From Scytonema sp. UIC 10036 (GTDB taxonomy: Bacteria > Cyanobacteriota > Cyanobacteriia > Cyanobacteriales > Nostocaceae): 27,124 nt of DNA. The stretch is from positions 1 to 27,124 of the forward strand of contig NZ_WJFC01000182.1 of assembly GCF_009725235.1 (NCBI RefSeq), written 5' to 3'. This document shows, one piece after another, positions 8,029-16,155 of the stretch (the first letter of the stretch is position 1; each line of letters opens with the position of its first letter). Made by a program: the position numbers and the translations under genes. Below the pieces are notes generated by a model. It saw only the letters and a list, made by a program, of their open reading frames with translations, made no database searches and was not told where the DNA came from.

Positions 8029-8688
8029 CTATTTACTGATTGTGGAATTTAACTGACCTCGAAATTCTGCTGATGAAATGTAGCCTTGTTGGTTGATTCC
8101 TTCTTGCTGCAAAACTTTAAAGACTGTTAGATAAAGAATTTTTAAGTCCAGCCATAAACTCCAATTATCTACGTACCAAACATCAAGTTTAAATTTTTCT
8201 TCCCAACTGATAGCATTACGACCTTTAATTTGTGCTAACCCTGTGATACCTGGTTTGACTTCATGGCGGCGTGCTTGTTCGGGTGTATAGCGGTCTAAGT
8301 ATCTTACTAATAACGGGCGGGGACCGACAAAACTCATGTCTCCTTTGAGGACATTCCATAGTTGAGGAAGTTCGTCTAGACTGCTTTTCCGGAGAAATTG
8401 CCCAAATGCTGTTAGGCGTTTTTCATCAGGAAGAAGATTGCCTTTTTCATCACGATGGTTTGTCATTGTCCGAAATTTATAGAAGGTAAAAATACGAGCA
8501 TTTTTACCTGGACGGGGTTGGGCAAAGAAAATTGGGTGACCTATCTGAATGTAGATGGCGATTGCTAATATCAACATCAGTGGTGAGAGAATTAGTAATG
8601 CAATCGCTGCAACAACTTTGTCGAGTAAAGACTTAATAATTTTGCTATTTGTGGAGAAATAAGTACCTGATAAATATTTGGTAGTCAT
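8029..8688 (-). CDS. Initiating phosphoglycosyl transferase (PglC/EpsL-like bacterial sugar transferase)
   Basis: 219-residue monotopic phosphoglycosyl transferase that moves a sugar-1-phosphate from a UDP-sugar to undecaprenyl phosphate, starting each repeat unit at the cytoplasmic face. A hydrophobic re-entrant segment lies at about 21-46 (DKVVAAIALLILSPLMLIL). Then come FYKFRTM (69-75), the catalytic Asp-Glu dyad in SSLDELPQLWNVLKG (D105, E106), GDMSFVGPRPLL (116-127) and KPGITGLAQI (145-154). The short form without the four-helix WbaP-type N-terminus matches PglC/EpsL. With the PglF-like and PglE-like enzymes of the cluster, this favours a 4-amino-6-deoxy sugar (bacillosamine type) as substrate. 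It follows a glycosyltransferase gene after an 18-base gap. Confidence 0.92.
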   Translation of the reverse strand: MTTKYLSGTYFSTNSKIIKSLLDKVVAAIALLILSPLMLILAIAIYIQIGHPIFFAQPRPGKNARIFTFYKFRTMTNHRDEKGNLLPDEKRLTAFGQFLRKSSLDELPQLWNVLKGDMSFVGPRPLLVRYLDRYTPEQARRHEVKPGITGLAQIKGRNAISWEEKFKLDVWYVDNWSLWLDLKILYLTVFKVLQQEGINQQGYISSAEFRGQLNSTISK

Positions 8689-8706
8689 CGATCTATCCTC
8701 TGTTTC

Positions 8707-9921
8707 CTAAAAAAGTTTGGAATGAAGCAGTATCATCTCTTCTTCGATACCTGGTACAGAATCGGGAGGTAAAAGTTTTAAATACTGTTGGTATAGGCCT
8801 TCCCAAATGGGTTCTTGACGGAATTCTTGTAAAATGCGATCGCGCCCTGCGTTTCCATGTTGATAGCGTAATTTAGGATTTTGTATATATTTCCGAATTT
8901 GCCCTGCTAATGCCTCAATATCATAAGGCGGTACCAGCAGTCCCGTGTAGCCATTTTCTACAGCATCCACACAGCCTGGAATATCAGTGGCAACTATAGG
9001 TAATTTCATTGCTGATGCTTCTAGAAGAACTTCACCTAATCCTTCTCGATAAGTTGGTAAAATCAAGATGTCCATTGCAGCATAGAATGGTGGGATATAA
9101 CTCATCCTTCCTGTCATATGGATGCGCGGATCGCTTGCGAGTCGCTTTTTCACCTCTGTAGATATTGGATCTTGGGGTTCAAAATAGCCAACAACAAGTA
9201 AATGCAGGTTGGGAAATTCTTCTCGCAAGATTTGCCATGCCCCTGCTAATTCTTCTACGCCTTTATCACGGGTCAGGCGACCAACAAACCCAACAACGAC
9301 AGCATCTTCTGGAATACCGTAATTTTTACGTGTTTCTTGACGGGTATTGGGAGGTAAATTTGCAGGGTTAAAGGAACCTAACATATCTACACCGTTGTAG
9401 CTACCCTTTAATAAAACTGTTATTTTTTCTGGTGGACAAAGACCTTCGGTGACGGCGACTTTACTAATTGAGTGACTAACGCTAATGATTTGGTGTGCTA
9501 GCAAACAAGAAATTTTTTCACTCCAGGTCAGTAATAAGCGCTTGTAACCTTTAGCAGTCATCATTGGCAAACCATGAATATGGTAAACACGAACAGGTAC
9601 TCCTGCAAACCAAGCAGCGATTGTTCCTAACAAACCACCTTTAGGAGTGTGAGTATGAACTATATGAGGACCGATGCGTTGTATGTGCTGCCAAATTTGA
9701 AATATAGATTGAATATCTTTTAATGGGGTAATGCGTCGTTGCATTGCGACTCCATATGTAAGTACTTGCTCGCGCTTGCCGAACTCTGTTAAAAGGTCTC
9801 CAGGAGAAGATAGGGCGTGAATTTCAACTCCTCGTGCCTTCATATAGCCTATTTGTCCTTTAAAAAAGTTGAATGATTCAGGTACGGTAGTAATGTGGAG
9901 TAGTTTAATGTTTTTGGACAT
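8707..9921 (-). CDS. GT4-family glycosyltransferase (EpsD/PglA-like)
   Basis: 404-residue GT-B retaining glycosyltransferase. The N-terminal Rossmann half contains IVHTHTPKGGLLGTIAAW (87-104) and VYHIHGLPMMTAKGYKR (112-128), sequences typical of the EpsD/PglA/WbpY-like group. The C-terminal donor domain has VGFVGRLTRDKGVEEL (210-225) and the EX7E motif YREGLGEVLLEA (E293, E301), followed by TGLLVPP. It probably adds the second sugar onto the lipid-linked product of the neighbouring PglC-like enzyme; this rests on subfamily resemblance and adjacency. The gap to the upstream gene (9922-9984) holds a CAGATGAACGC-type repeat. Confidence 0.9.
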   Translation of the reverse strand: MSKNIKLLHITTVPESFNFFKGQIGYMKARGVEIHALSSPGDLLTEFGKREQVLTYGVAMQRRITPLKDIQSIFQIWQHIQRIGPHIVHTHTPKGGLLGTIAAWFAGVPVRVYHIHGLPMMTAKGYKRLLLTWSEKISCLLAHQIISVSHSISKVAVTEGLCPPEKITVLLKGSYNGVDMLGSFNPANLPPNTRQETRKNYGIPEDAVVVGFVGRLTRDKGVEELAGAWQILREEFPNLHLLVVGYFEPQDPISTEVKKRLASDPRIHMTGRMSYIPPFYAAMDILILPTYREGLGEVLLEASAMKLPIVATDIPGCVDAVENGYTGLLVPPYDIEALAGQIRKYIQNPKLRYQHGNAGRDRILQEFRQEPIWEGLYQQYLKLLPPDSVPGIEEEMILLHSKLF

Positions 9922-9947
9922 TGTTTTTGCTCTTGTTTAAATATAAA

Positions 9948-9979
9948 CCGCAGATGAACGCGGATAAACGCAGATGAAG
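9948..9979. repeat. CAGATGAACGC-type interspersed repeat, copy 2
   Basis: CCGCAGATGAACGCGGATAA followed by ACGCAGATGAAG fills half of the 63-base gap between two glycosyltransferase genes. Same family as 461-480 and 14071-14103. Confidence 0.75.
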
Positions 9980-9984
9980 AAGAA

Positions 9985-11205
9985 TTAGAGGAGGGTGATT
10001 TCAGGTTGAGGGTAAGATCGATAGCTCAGCCATTCTTGTGTCCGATCGCGTACATACTGATAAAATTTAATACGACGCTGGCGTAGGATATCATCTCTGT
10101 AACTTTGGGCTTTTTCTAAATTGCGGGCTGACATAATAGCCATGCGTTGTGGGTCTGCTAAAATTTCCGAAATTTTGCCTGCTAGACGGGCTACATCATT
10201 GGGAGGTACCATTTCCTCTGGAAGTAGTAGTTCGCGGAAGCCCCCTATAGAGGAACCAATGCAAGGTACACCTCGCGCCATCGCCTCAATTGTGGCTCTG
10301 GGTAAGCCTTCTTGTCGAGATGGCAAAACGAAAAGATCGGCTTGGTCTAACTGCTTAATAACTTCATCTCTACTGTGCAATTGACCGCAAAAACTGACTC
10401 GCTTGCTTAAGCCTCTCATTTGAGTTCTTGCTTCGAGTTCTTGCTTGTATTTGCCATCTCCTACCCAAACCAATCGCATGTCTAATCCTTGTTGAACGCA
10501 AATTGCGATCGCATCAATAAGTATATCTGGAGCTTTATAGAGTTGAGCTAATGTACCTACGGATACGAGAGTGTACGCTTTTGTTTGACGAGGTAGTCGT
10601 GGTGTAGTGACAAAGTCTGAAGTTGGCAAATGAATACTGGAAAAATGAGTAGAAAATGCCTTAGCATTAGGAGGATATCGACGTTGCAGGGCTTCTTGTG
10701 TAACATAAGCAGCAGCTGTGGCTTGTTTGCATTGATGTTGCAATTGTCTCGTAAACCACCAACGAAAAACTGGACGCAAGGGATGTTTATAAGCACCAGA
10801 TGCAAAAACATCATATGGATCGCCTATCACCTCCACACCATAAGGTCTTGAACGTTCTAGAGAATTTCTAACCATTCCACCAATTTCACAAGGTACTCGC
10901 AAATGTACGGCTTCTGCATTGGCTATAGCTTCATTGACAATCTGTTGGATGCAATGATAATTTTTGGCATACTGCCACACACCGCGATAATCCGGTAGCG
11001 GTACTGGCTCAATTCCAGGTCCCGATGCCATTTTCCATCCTAGCTGTGGTACGTCATGTGCTGTTGCACGTACTAGCAGATGAACTTTATCATATACGTC
11101 TAGATATCGAGACCAAAACTGGTAAGACACAGATGGATCGGAAGTCCATATTGTTCCATCATTAATAATGGCAAAACGAGCACTGCTGGTAACTAATACA
11201 CGCAT
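9985..11205 (-). CDS. GT4-family glycosyltransferase
   Basis: 406-residue GT-B glycosyltransferase (Glycos_transf_1). The N-terminal half is divergent, with WTSDPSVSYQFWSRYLDVYD (20-39) and VEVIGDPYDVFASGAYKHP (124-142). The C-terminal donor half is clear: LVSVGTLAQLYKAPDILIDA (213-232), VWVGDGKYKQELE (246-258), FCGQLHSRDEV (272-282), and the EX7E motif PSRQEGLPRATIEAMARG (E299, E307). It has no signal peptide or membrane helix. It transfers a sugar to the lipid-linked repeat unit; donor and acceptor cannot be read from sequence. The start is the first ATG of the frame, 21 bases after the polymerase stop, with a heptameric tandem repeat in that gap. Confidence 0.88.
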   Translation of the reverse strand: MRVLVTSSARFAIINDGTIWTSDPSVSYQFWSRYLDVYDKVHLLVRATAHDVPQLGWKMASGPGIEPVPLPDYRGVWQYAKNYHCIQQIVNEAIANAEAVHLRVPCEIGGMVRNSLERSRPYGVEVIGDPYDVFASGAYKHPLRPVFRWWFTRQLQHQCKQATAAAYVTQEALQRRYPPNAKAFSTHFSSIHLPTSDFVTTPRLPRQTKAYTLVSVGTLAQLYKAPDILIDAIAICVQQGLDMRLVWVGDGKYKQELEARTQMRGLSKRVSFCGQLHSRDEVIKQLDQADLFVLPSRQEGLPRATIEAMARGVPCIGSSIGGFRELLLPEEMVPPNDVARLAGKISEILADPQRMAIMSARNLEKAQSYRDDILRQRRIKFYQYVRDRTQEWLSYRSYPQPEITLL

Positions 11206-11211
11206 ATACTA

Positions 11212-11255
11212 TTTAGATTTTGGATTTTAGATTTTGGATTGGGGATTGGGGATTG
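11212..11255. repeat. Short tandem repeat tract (GATTTTGGATTTTA / CCCCAAT heptamer type)
   Basis: TTAGATTTTGGATTTTAGAT is followed by GGATTGGGGATTGGGGATTG, i.e. CCCCAAT heptamers on the other strand, as in the short tandemly repeated repetitive sequences described for filamentous cyanobacteria. It spans the polymerase/glycosyltransferase boundary and encodes the last residues (SIPNPQSKI) of the polymerase. Confidence 0.75.
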
Positions 11256-12762
11256 AAAAAGCTTTACCGGAACTGAGTTGCACTCTACTATCTTTATTCA
11301 CAATTTTTGTAGAACTCAAAAGCAGGACTAAAAAAGGAACTGCACCCACTGTGACTAGAAAAAAGATGATATTATCTAAGTCTCCAACAAGAACAACAAA
11401 GTTAAAATTGGCAAGCATTGGTAACATGAGCCAACGTGTATCTAAAGTAGATAAAGTCTGAAACCAACGTTCAATATTTCCAACAACAATCCCAAATAAT
11501 ATAAAAGCAAACGGAATAGCAAAAGGTCCAAAGTTTAGCATAGTTTCTCCAGCCAACCCGTAAACTTTAGAGGATACAAAGTCTTCAGGTGCATAAGAAC
11601 CCATTCCATATTGTAAATCTGTTCCTTCTTGAGACTTGTTATATGGCTTTTCAGGCAAAGGCCATAGGGGTTTGGGTATTAGGATGCTGAATGCAGCAAA
11701 ATATGTTCTCCCCCACGCCAACTGATAGTCACTATCATGGCGCATAATTCTGTAGAGCATAAAAGCGTGTAAATCGCTTCTGCTTAAATCTCCTAATATG
11801 AGATTATCCCAAGTTCGACCTTTGTCTTCTATATACTCTTGTCGTGCTTCCTGTCCTTGAAAAGCGACTTGAAGTCCTTCAAGTCCTCCTGATTTTAAAA
11901 AACCATAAAAGAACATGAAAAATAACACAAAGACAAGAACAACACCAATTTGCTTTTTATTAATGGGTCGAATCCAGAAATGAATCATACCCACAGCCCA
12001 TAACAGCGCCCAAACTGTATTACTCCGACTCCCTCGCAACCCGCCAAAAAGTAATTTTAATCCAAAAAATACAATCAAAATGATGAGTAGTACGCGCCAA
12101 TTTTTCAAATATTTCTTATTGCGTGCATAGACTGTAAACCCCATCATTGCTATAATTGGGAAACTTTCACAAATCATCAGTAGCCAGCCCTGACCTACCC
12201 CAGCCTGACTTTCTCGATCGGCGAAAGCATTAATATATCCTGCAAGCCCTCCATATTGTTTGTAAACCAGTAACTGCAAGACACCACAAAGAGTGAGAGC
12301 AAAACCAAGAACAAAAGCAAAATGCTGCTTATTTATTATCCAAATCGTCTGTGTTAGCTGTCGCTTAGCAGGCTTTAAATAAATCTCCCTAGAGAAGCGA
12401 TACATTAACAAACCCAAAAAATTAAGAATTGCCATTCCGCCCAACCAAGGTCGCCAATCGTTAGGAGGTGTAATACCATCAAACCATTTATCCCAACCAA
12501 CATGAAGTAAAGGCGCTAAAAAGAAAAAATGAAAACCCAATAAACCCAGGATACCGATAGGAGAAAAAATATCTAATCGACCCCGGAACCATTCAATAGC
12601 ATCAATAGAAATTAAGATTCCACATAACGTCACCGGAATAACAAACCAATGTAAGAATTGCTCGGAAGTCTGAAAGAAAAAGACCAAAGTTAGAAGACAA
12701 ATAAAGATAGCAAAAATAACACTATCATTACGCGATCGCGCCTGAAGATTTTGTTCGTTCAT
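11227..12762 (-). CDS. Wzy-like O-antigen/EPS repeat-unit polymerase
   Basis: 511-residue polytopic inner-membrane protein with about 11-12 hydrophobic segments (e.g. FAIFICLLTLVFFF at 17-30, FVIPVTLCGILISI at 40-53, a run around 195-285, and a pair near the C-terminus). A large soluble loop lies in the second half (roughly 290-390, containing GRTWDNLILGDLSRSDLHAF). Such a loop is typical of Wzy/EpsG-like polymerases, which join undecaprenyl-linked repeat units on the outer leaflet. Primary sequence in this class is poorly conserved, so the call depends on topology, size and position between glycosyltransferases and flippase. The last ten residues are encoded by a heptameric tandem repeat and are probably not native. 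Confidence 0.75.
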   Translation of the reverse strand: MNEQNLQARSRNDSVIFAIFICLLTLVFFFQTSEQFLHWFVIPVTLCGILISIDAIEWFRGRLDIFSPIGILGLLGFHFFFLAPLLHVGWDKWFDGITPPNDWRPWLGGMAILNFLGLLMYRFSREIYLKPAKRQLTQTIWIINKQHFAFVLGFALTLCGVLQLLVYKQYGGLAGYINAFADRESQAGVGQGWLLMICESFPIIAMMGFTVYARNKKYLKNWRVLLIILIVFFGLKLLFGGLRGSRSNTVWALLWAVGMIHFWIRPINKKQIGVVLVFVLFFMFFYGFLKSGGLEGLQVAFQGQEARQEYIEDKGRTWDNLILGDLSRSDLHAFMLYRIMRHDSDYQLAWGRTYFAAFSILIPKPLWPLPEKPYNKSQEGTDLQYGMGSYAPEDFVSSKVYGLAGETMLNFGPFAIPFAFILFGIVVGNIERWFQTLSTLDTRWLMLPMLANFNFVVLVGDLDNIIFFLVTVGAVPFLVLLLSSTKIVNKDSRVQLSSGKAFSIPNPQSKI

Positions 12763-12789
12763 ATCATGCTTTCTTCCCTATATAAAAAT

Positions 12790-12905
12790 CCATTCTTCTC
12801 TTTCTCTTTCTTTGTGTTCTTTGCGCCTTTGCGGTTTAAAAAGAAAATTCATAATTCAAATTAGTTTGTAGTTACGATGCATGCGAAGACAGCGCAACTA
12901 CAAAC
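12790..12905. repeat. Composite interspersed repeat, copy 1
   Basis: A left arm (TTTCTTTGTGTTCTTTGCGC, then CTTTGCGGTTTAAAAAGAAA), a spacer (ATTCATAATTCAAATTAG) and a palindromic right arm (GTAGTTACGATGC ... GCGCAACTAC, with ends pairing GTAGTT/AACTAC). The whole unit recurs at 17188-17296 with only scattered differences. It fills the 135-base gap between two EPS genes and supplies the TAG stop of the upstream one. Confidence 0.85.
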
Positions 12906-14118
12906 CAATTAATTGGCTTAAATAGATATTCTCTAACTGTTTTACTGCTGTCTTAATATTGAATTGACTATTTGCCATTTGTGCTAATGCATCTGACGGA
13001 CTGACTCTAGAAACCGCATCTCTGTGCAGCAAAAGCGCCTCAGCCCATGCAAAAGCAGGCAAAGATAAAGAAACTCTTTTCACCAAAGGTAGAACAACAT
13101 CTCCTTGTTCTGGTACAACATCAGAAATAACACTGGGAAGCCCCGCTGCCTGTGCTTCAAGTCGGACATTTCCCAATCCTTCGTACAAGGAAGGAAAGAG
13201 AAAAACATCCATAGCACCACGCATGAGTCGTGGTATATCAGACCTTAAACCCGCAAAAATCACACGATCGCCTAAACCCAATTGCACGGCTTTTTGCTCC
13301 ATATTTGGGCGCAGCAACCCATCACCCACAAGCAAGAGGTACATTTTTGGTTCTTGTTGAATAACCTCCGCAGCAATATCCAAAATAAACGTATGATTTT
13401 TCACCGCTAAAAAGCGACCAACATGACCGATAACAAAAGCATCAGCTGGTATACCCAACTCAGCACGCACCAGATCGCGATCGATCCGCCCTTGAAATGG
13501 ACTCAAATCCAATCCATAATTAACTACCTGCCAACGCGGATCGCAATTGCAATCCGAATCAAACAATGCTGCTAGCGCCTGATAACTACTCCCCAAACCA
13601 ACTGTTGCAAAGCGATTAATCGAAGACTTCATGAAATGGAAATACAGACGTCGATAAAACCCTCCCCTCTGTTCGCTAGAAACAGTATCTGTATGAGTGT
13701 GAGCAATCCGAATCGGTACGCCAGCATACTTTGCAAGACGAAGAACATAACCACTAAAGTGATGGACGTGACTGTGAACAATGTCATAAGGCCCAAACTC
13801 ACGTAGAATACGTTGAAAATTCAAGGCATAAGCCCAAGGGCGAGACGGATAAAGACAAGGAACAATCCGACTGCCAAAACTAAGAACCTCCTCATCATAA
13901 GCACCAGGTTCCGTTTTATGAACTACAAAATCCATCAGGTAGCGATCGCGATCGATATGCCTTAAAATCTCCATAAGCCAAGTTTCAACACCACCCCTAT
14001 CCATCCCTCCAAGAACATGAAGGATACGAATTTTGTCAGTACCCAGTGACCGATGACTAGTAATCAATAATTGTCTGCGTTCATCAGCGTTCATCTGCGG
14101 TTTCATATCCACCCCCAT
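12898..14118 (-). CDS. GT4-family glycosyltransferase (EpsF-like)
   Basis: GT-B glycosyltransferase of 406 residues. Glycine-rich acceptor loop ILHVLGGMDRGGVETWLMEI (32-51), IVHSHVHHFSGYVLRLAK (113-130), RIAHTHTDT (137-145), donor-domain GHVGRFLAVKNH (231-242), LLLVGDG (261-267), and the EX7E motif YEGLGNVRLEAQAAG (E313, E321). GGVETWL plus HTHTD is typical of the EpsF-like group. The first roughly 18 residues (MKPQMNADERRQLL) are encoded by a CAGATGAACGC-type repeat; native sequence probably begins near TDKIRILHVLGG. Starts at 14118 or at the ATG at 14106 (GGGGGTGG just upstream) are both possible. The TAG stop lies inside the composite repeat at 12790-12905. The flippase gene ends 8 bases upstream, indicating cotranscription. 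Confidence 0.88.
   Translation of the reverse strand: MGVDMKPQMNADERRQLLITSHRSLGTDKIRILHVLGGMDRGGVETWLMEILRHIDRDRYLMDFVVHKTEPGAYDEEVLSFGSRIVPCLYPSRPWAYALNFQRILREFGPYDIVHSHVHHFSGYVLRLAKYAGVPIRIAHTHTDTVSSEQRGGFYRRLYFHFMKSSINRFATVGLGSSYQALAALFDSDCNCDPRWQVVNYGLDLSPFQGRIDRDLVRAELGIPADAFVIGHVGRFLAVKNHTFILDIAAEVIQQEPKMYLLLVGDGLLRPNMEQKAVQLGLGDRVIFAGLRSDIPRLMRGAMDVFLFPSLYEGLGNVRLEAQAAGLPSVISDVVPEQGDVVLPLVKRVSLSLPAFAWAEALLLHRDAVSRVSPSDALAQMANSQFNIKTAVKQLENIYLSQLIGL
14071..14103. repeat. CAGATGAACGC-type interspersed repeat, copy 3 (inverted)
   Basis: TTGTCTGCGTTCATCAGCGT followed by TCATCTGCGGTTT is the reverse complement of the family core seen at 9948-9979. It lies inside the 5' end of the EpsF-like gene and encodes MKPQMNADERRQ. 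Confidence 0.75.
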
Positions 14119-14126
14119 AACAACCT

Positions 14127-15383
14127 TTACAAAGTCCGTTTTTGTTTCTTTCGCTCAATAGAAAAAAGAATAAAAATTGTCATAGCACAGCTAAAGAAAG
14201 CAGATGCACAAGCAGCCCAAGCCGCCCCGACAAGAGAATATCTCGGTATAAGCAACCACGAAAACCCTGCAGTCATGATAGTTGCAACCAAAAAAGGAAT
14301 AGGAAATTGGTCAAATTGTCTTGTTGCAGTCACTCCACTCCCCAAAAAAGAACTGACATATCCTATGCCCGCAGCCAGCATCAACCAAACAAAAACATCT
14401 GCTTGCAAAGCATACTCAGACTGGTAGAGGAGTGTTAGGATTTCCCGACCCATAACAACAGCTACTACAACACCAGATACACCAAGTAAAAAACCGATCG
14501 CGACTAACTTAAGAAGGAGTTTCCAAAAAGCTGCACCATCTTCATCTGCATAATATTTTGCCAATCGTGCGCTAGCTGATTCACCAAGTGCATTGACCAC
14601 CATACCCCCCACCACTGTCAGATAAGCCATAGCAGCAAACACGCCCAGTTCCCGTTCACCCAAATATTGCTCAATAATGTAACGAGGGATGTTTGTGTTT
14701 AGAGAAATCAGCATCATCACAAAACCGAGTGGTAGGGCAAGCCAAACTAACTGTAATAATGTTGTAAACCTCCAACGCGGTTGCAATGCCACGGAATTAT
14801 TCAGAATCAAAACAGCATTGCGGATGTCGTAAACAACCAAAACTACAGCCCACCCAACAGCCAAACCTACCGCCCCCCACATTACACTCCCAGTAAGGTA
14901 TACACCAGCACTTAACAATATCAGTGACAGCAAACCTCTCAGCATCAAAGAAATAGCAATATAATCCATCCGTTCGTTTTGCTGAATAAGTCCGTAAATC
15001 ACATCGCTAAAAGACTCCAACCCCTTAGCCAAACCAATCACCAAGATAATAATAGATGTCTCCCAACGATATCCGGCAATTAAAGTTACTAACACCACCG
15101 TCACAAGCGCCAAAGTTGTAGTTAGCAACCTTAGTCCCAAGTAGTCGCTGAAAAGATACTGGTGTTTGGCATCTGTCACCTGAACCGCCCGCAACTGTAA
15201 ATTTGCAAACAGTAGGATTGGTGCAGTCACCGCCAGCCCCAAGGTAAACTGCCCCACCATTTCTGGCGTGCCAAGTTTTGCCAATGCCACCAAAATGCAC
15301 CACTGGCAAGCTGCATAGACAAGATTACCTGCAAAAGTCCAAGAGAAATTTCGACCTAGTGTGAGTGGCTTGTGGTGTTGCAT
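14127..15383 (-). CDS. Wzx-like polysaccharide flippase (MOP superfamily)
   Basis: 418-residue polytopic membrane protein with about 12 predicted helices arranged in pairs, starting after LTLGRNFSWTFAGNLVYAAC, a typical Wzx/PST-family N-terminus. Internal segments include VGQFTLGLAVTAPILLFA, IPRYIIEQYLGERELGVFAA (a conserved landmark in this family) and the C-terminal LVGAAWAACASAFFSCAMTI. It translocates undecaprenyl-diphosphate-linked repeat units from the cytoplasmic to the periplasmic leaflet, where the Wzy-like protein polymerises them. It lies 8 bases after the preceding FemAB-like gene and 8 bases before the EpsF-like gene, so it is tightly embedded in the operon. Substrate specificity cannot be read from the sequence. 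Confidence 0.88.
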   Translation of the reverse strand: MQHHKPLTLGRNFSWTFAGNLVYAACQWCILVALAKLGTPEMVGQFTLGLAVTAPILLFANLQLRAVQVTDAKHQYLFSDYLGLRLLTTTLALVTVVLVTLIAGYRWETSIIILVIGLAKGLESFSDVIYGLIQQNERMDYIAISLMLRGLLSLILLSAGVYLTGSVMWGAVGLAVGWAVVLVVYDIRNAVLILNNSVALQPRWRFTTLLQLVWLALPLGFVMMLISLNTNIPRYIIEQYLGERELGVFAAMAYLTVVGGMVVNALGESASARLAKYYADEDGAAFWKLLLKLVAIGFLLGVSGVVVAVVMGREILTLLYQSEYALQADVFVWLMLAAGIGYVSSFLGSGVTATRQFDQFPIPFLVATIMTAGFSWLLIPRYSLVGAAWAACASAFFSCAMTIFILFSIERKKQKRTL

Positions 15384-15391
15384 TTTATAAC

Positions 15392-16144
15392 TTATAACCC
15401 CTTCATTTTTCGTGCGAGTAAATATAACTTGCCTTTCATCGTAGTGGCATAACTCTGGTTGAAATTCTTCACGATGTCACCACCAAATTCTTCTTTGAAT
15501 TTATTGATATTTAGCCTTTCTTGGTCTGTGTTTCCTGCATACCATCCTCCTAAATCATAAGCAGTCATTCCCAAATTTTGAAAGTTCAAAATATCTTGCC
15601 AGTGAAGATAGCGATTTGCACGTCCGATGATTTGAGGCGACACCTCACTGTTTTTCTTAAGCGATGCAGAATGCAAAAGACGAACTCGGTTTTTCCCCCG
15701 ATAATAAACGTGCCAAACTAATGGACGATTATCGGGTAATTTGACTGCGGAAATATTTAAAATGCTAGCCTCTGCATATTGCAGTAGCCGAGTTCTTTTG
15801 AGTTTGCTTAGACCTTTTTCTAAAGCAAAACTGTCGTAGGTATCTGAAAACTCATTCACTAGTTTAGCATCCACGCGATCGCAATCCCAAAACTGATAAA
15901 TAACTTTATCCTTTTGAGATGCCTGTCTAATCTTATATCTATTATTACGCTCGATCTTTTTCCAAAGCTCATCCTCACTTTTGGTTAAATCAATTAAAAT
16001 TGTATAAAATTCCTGACATTCAAATGTCTCTATAGGATTTGTTCTTTGAAGATAGTAAACCAAATCTACACAACTCGTATCTTGAAGTTCTTCATCAAAC
16101 CAAACTTCTGCTATTGAGATAATTTCTTGTCTCAGAAGAGCCAT
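15392..16144 (-). CDS. FemAB/GNAT-like acyltransferase (second copy in cluster)
   Basis: 250-residue cytosolic protein of the GNAT/FemAB type, shorter than the other FemAB-like protein at 4707-5768 and not an obvious duplicate of it. Landmarks from the chosen start: FYTILIDLTKSEDELWKKI (46-64) followed by ERNNRYKIRQASQK (65-78), the helix that precedes the acyl-transfer fold in FemAB-like proteins; RPLVWHVYYRGKNRVRLLHS (140-159), the core hairpin; and AYDLGGWYAGNTDQERLNINKFKEEFGG (195-222), the characteristic D-x-G-G ... F-K-x-x-F-G-G ending. The upstream reading frame would need a TTG start; the ATG at 16142-16144 has TAGGAAAAC just ahead and leaves an 11-base gap from the previous gene. Probable role: acylating or aminoacylating a sugar of the repeat unit. 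Confidence 0.78.
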   Translation of the reverse strand: MALLRQEIISIAEVWFDEELQDTSCVDLVYYLQRTNPIETFECQEFYTILIDLTKSEDELWKKIERNNRYKIRQASQKDKVIYQFWDCDRVDAKLVNEFSDTYDSFALEKGLSKLKRTRLLQYAEASILNISAVKLPDNRPLVWHVYYRGKNRVRLLHSASLKKNSEVSPQIIGRANRYLHWQDILNFQNLGMTAYDLGGWYAGNTDQERLNINKFKEEFGGDIVKNFNQSYATTMKGKLYLLARKMKGL

Positions 16145-16155
16145 TGTTTTCCTAC

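Noticed and set aside
14071..14427. Open frame on the plus strand opposite the flippase and EpsF-like genes
   Set aside because: It is antisense to two clearly recognisable genes, has no family resemblance and begins inside a repeat.
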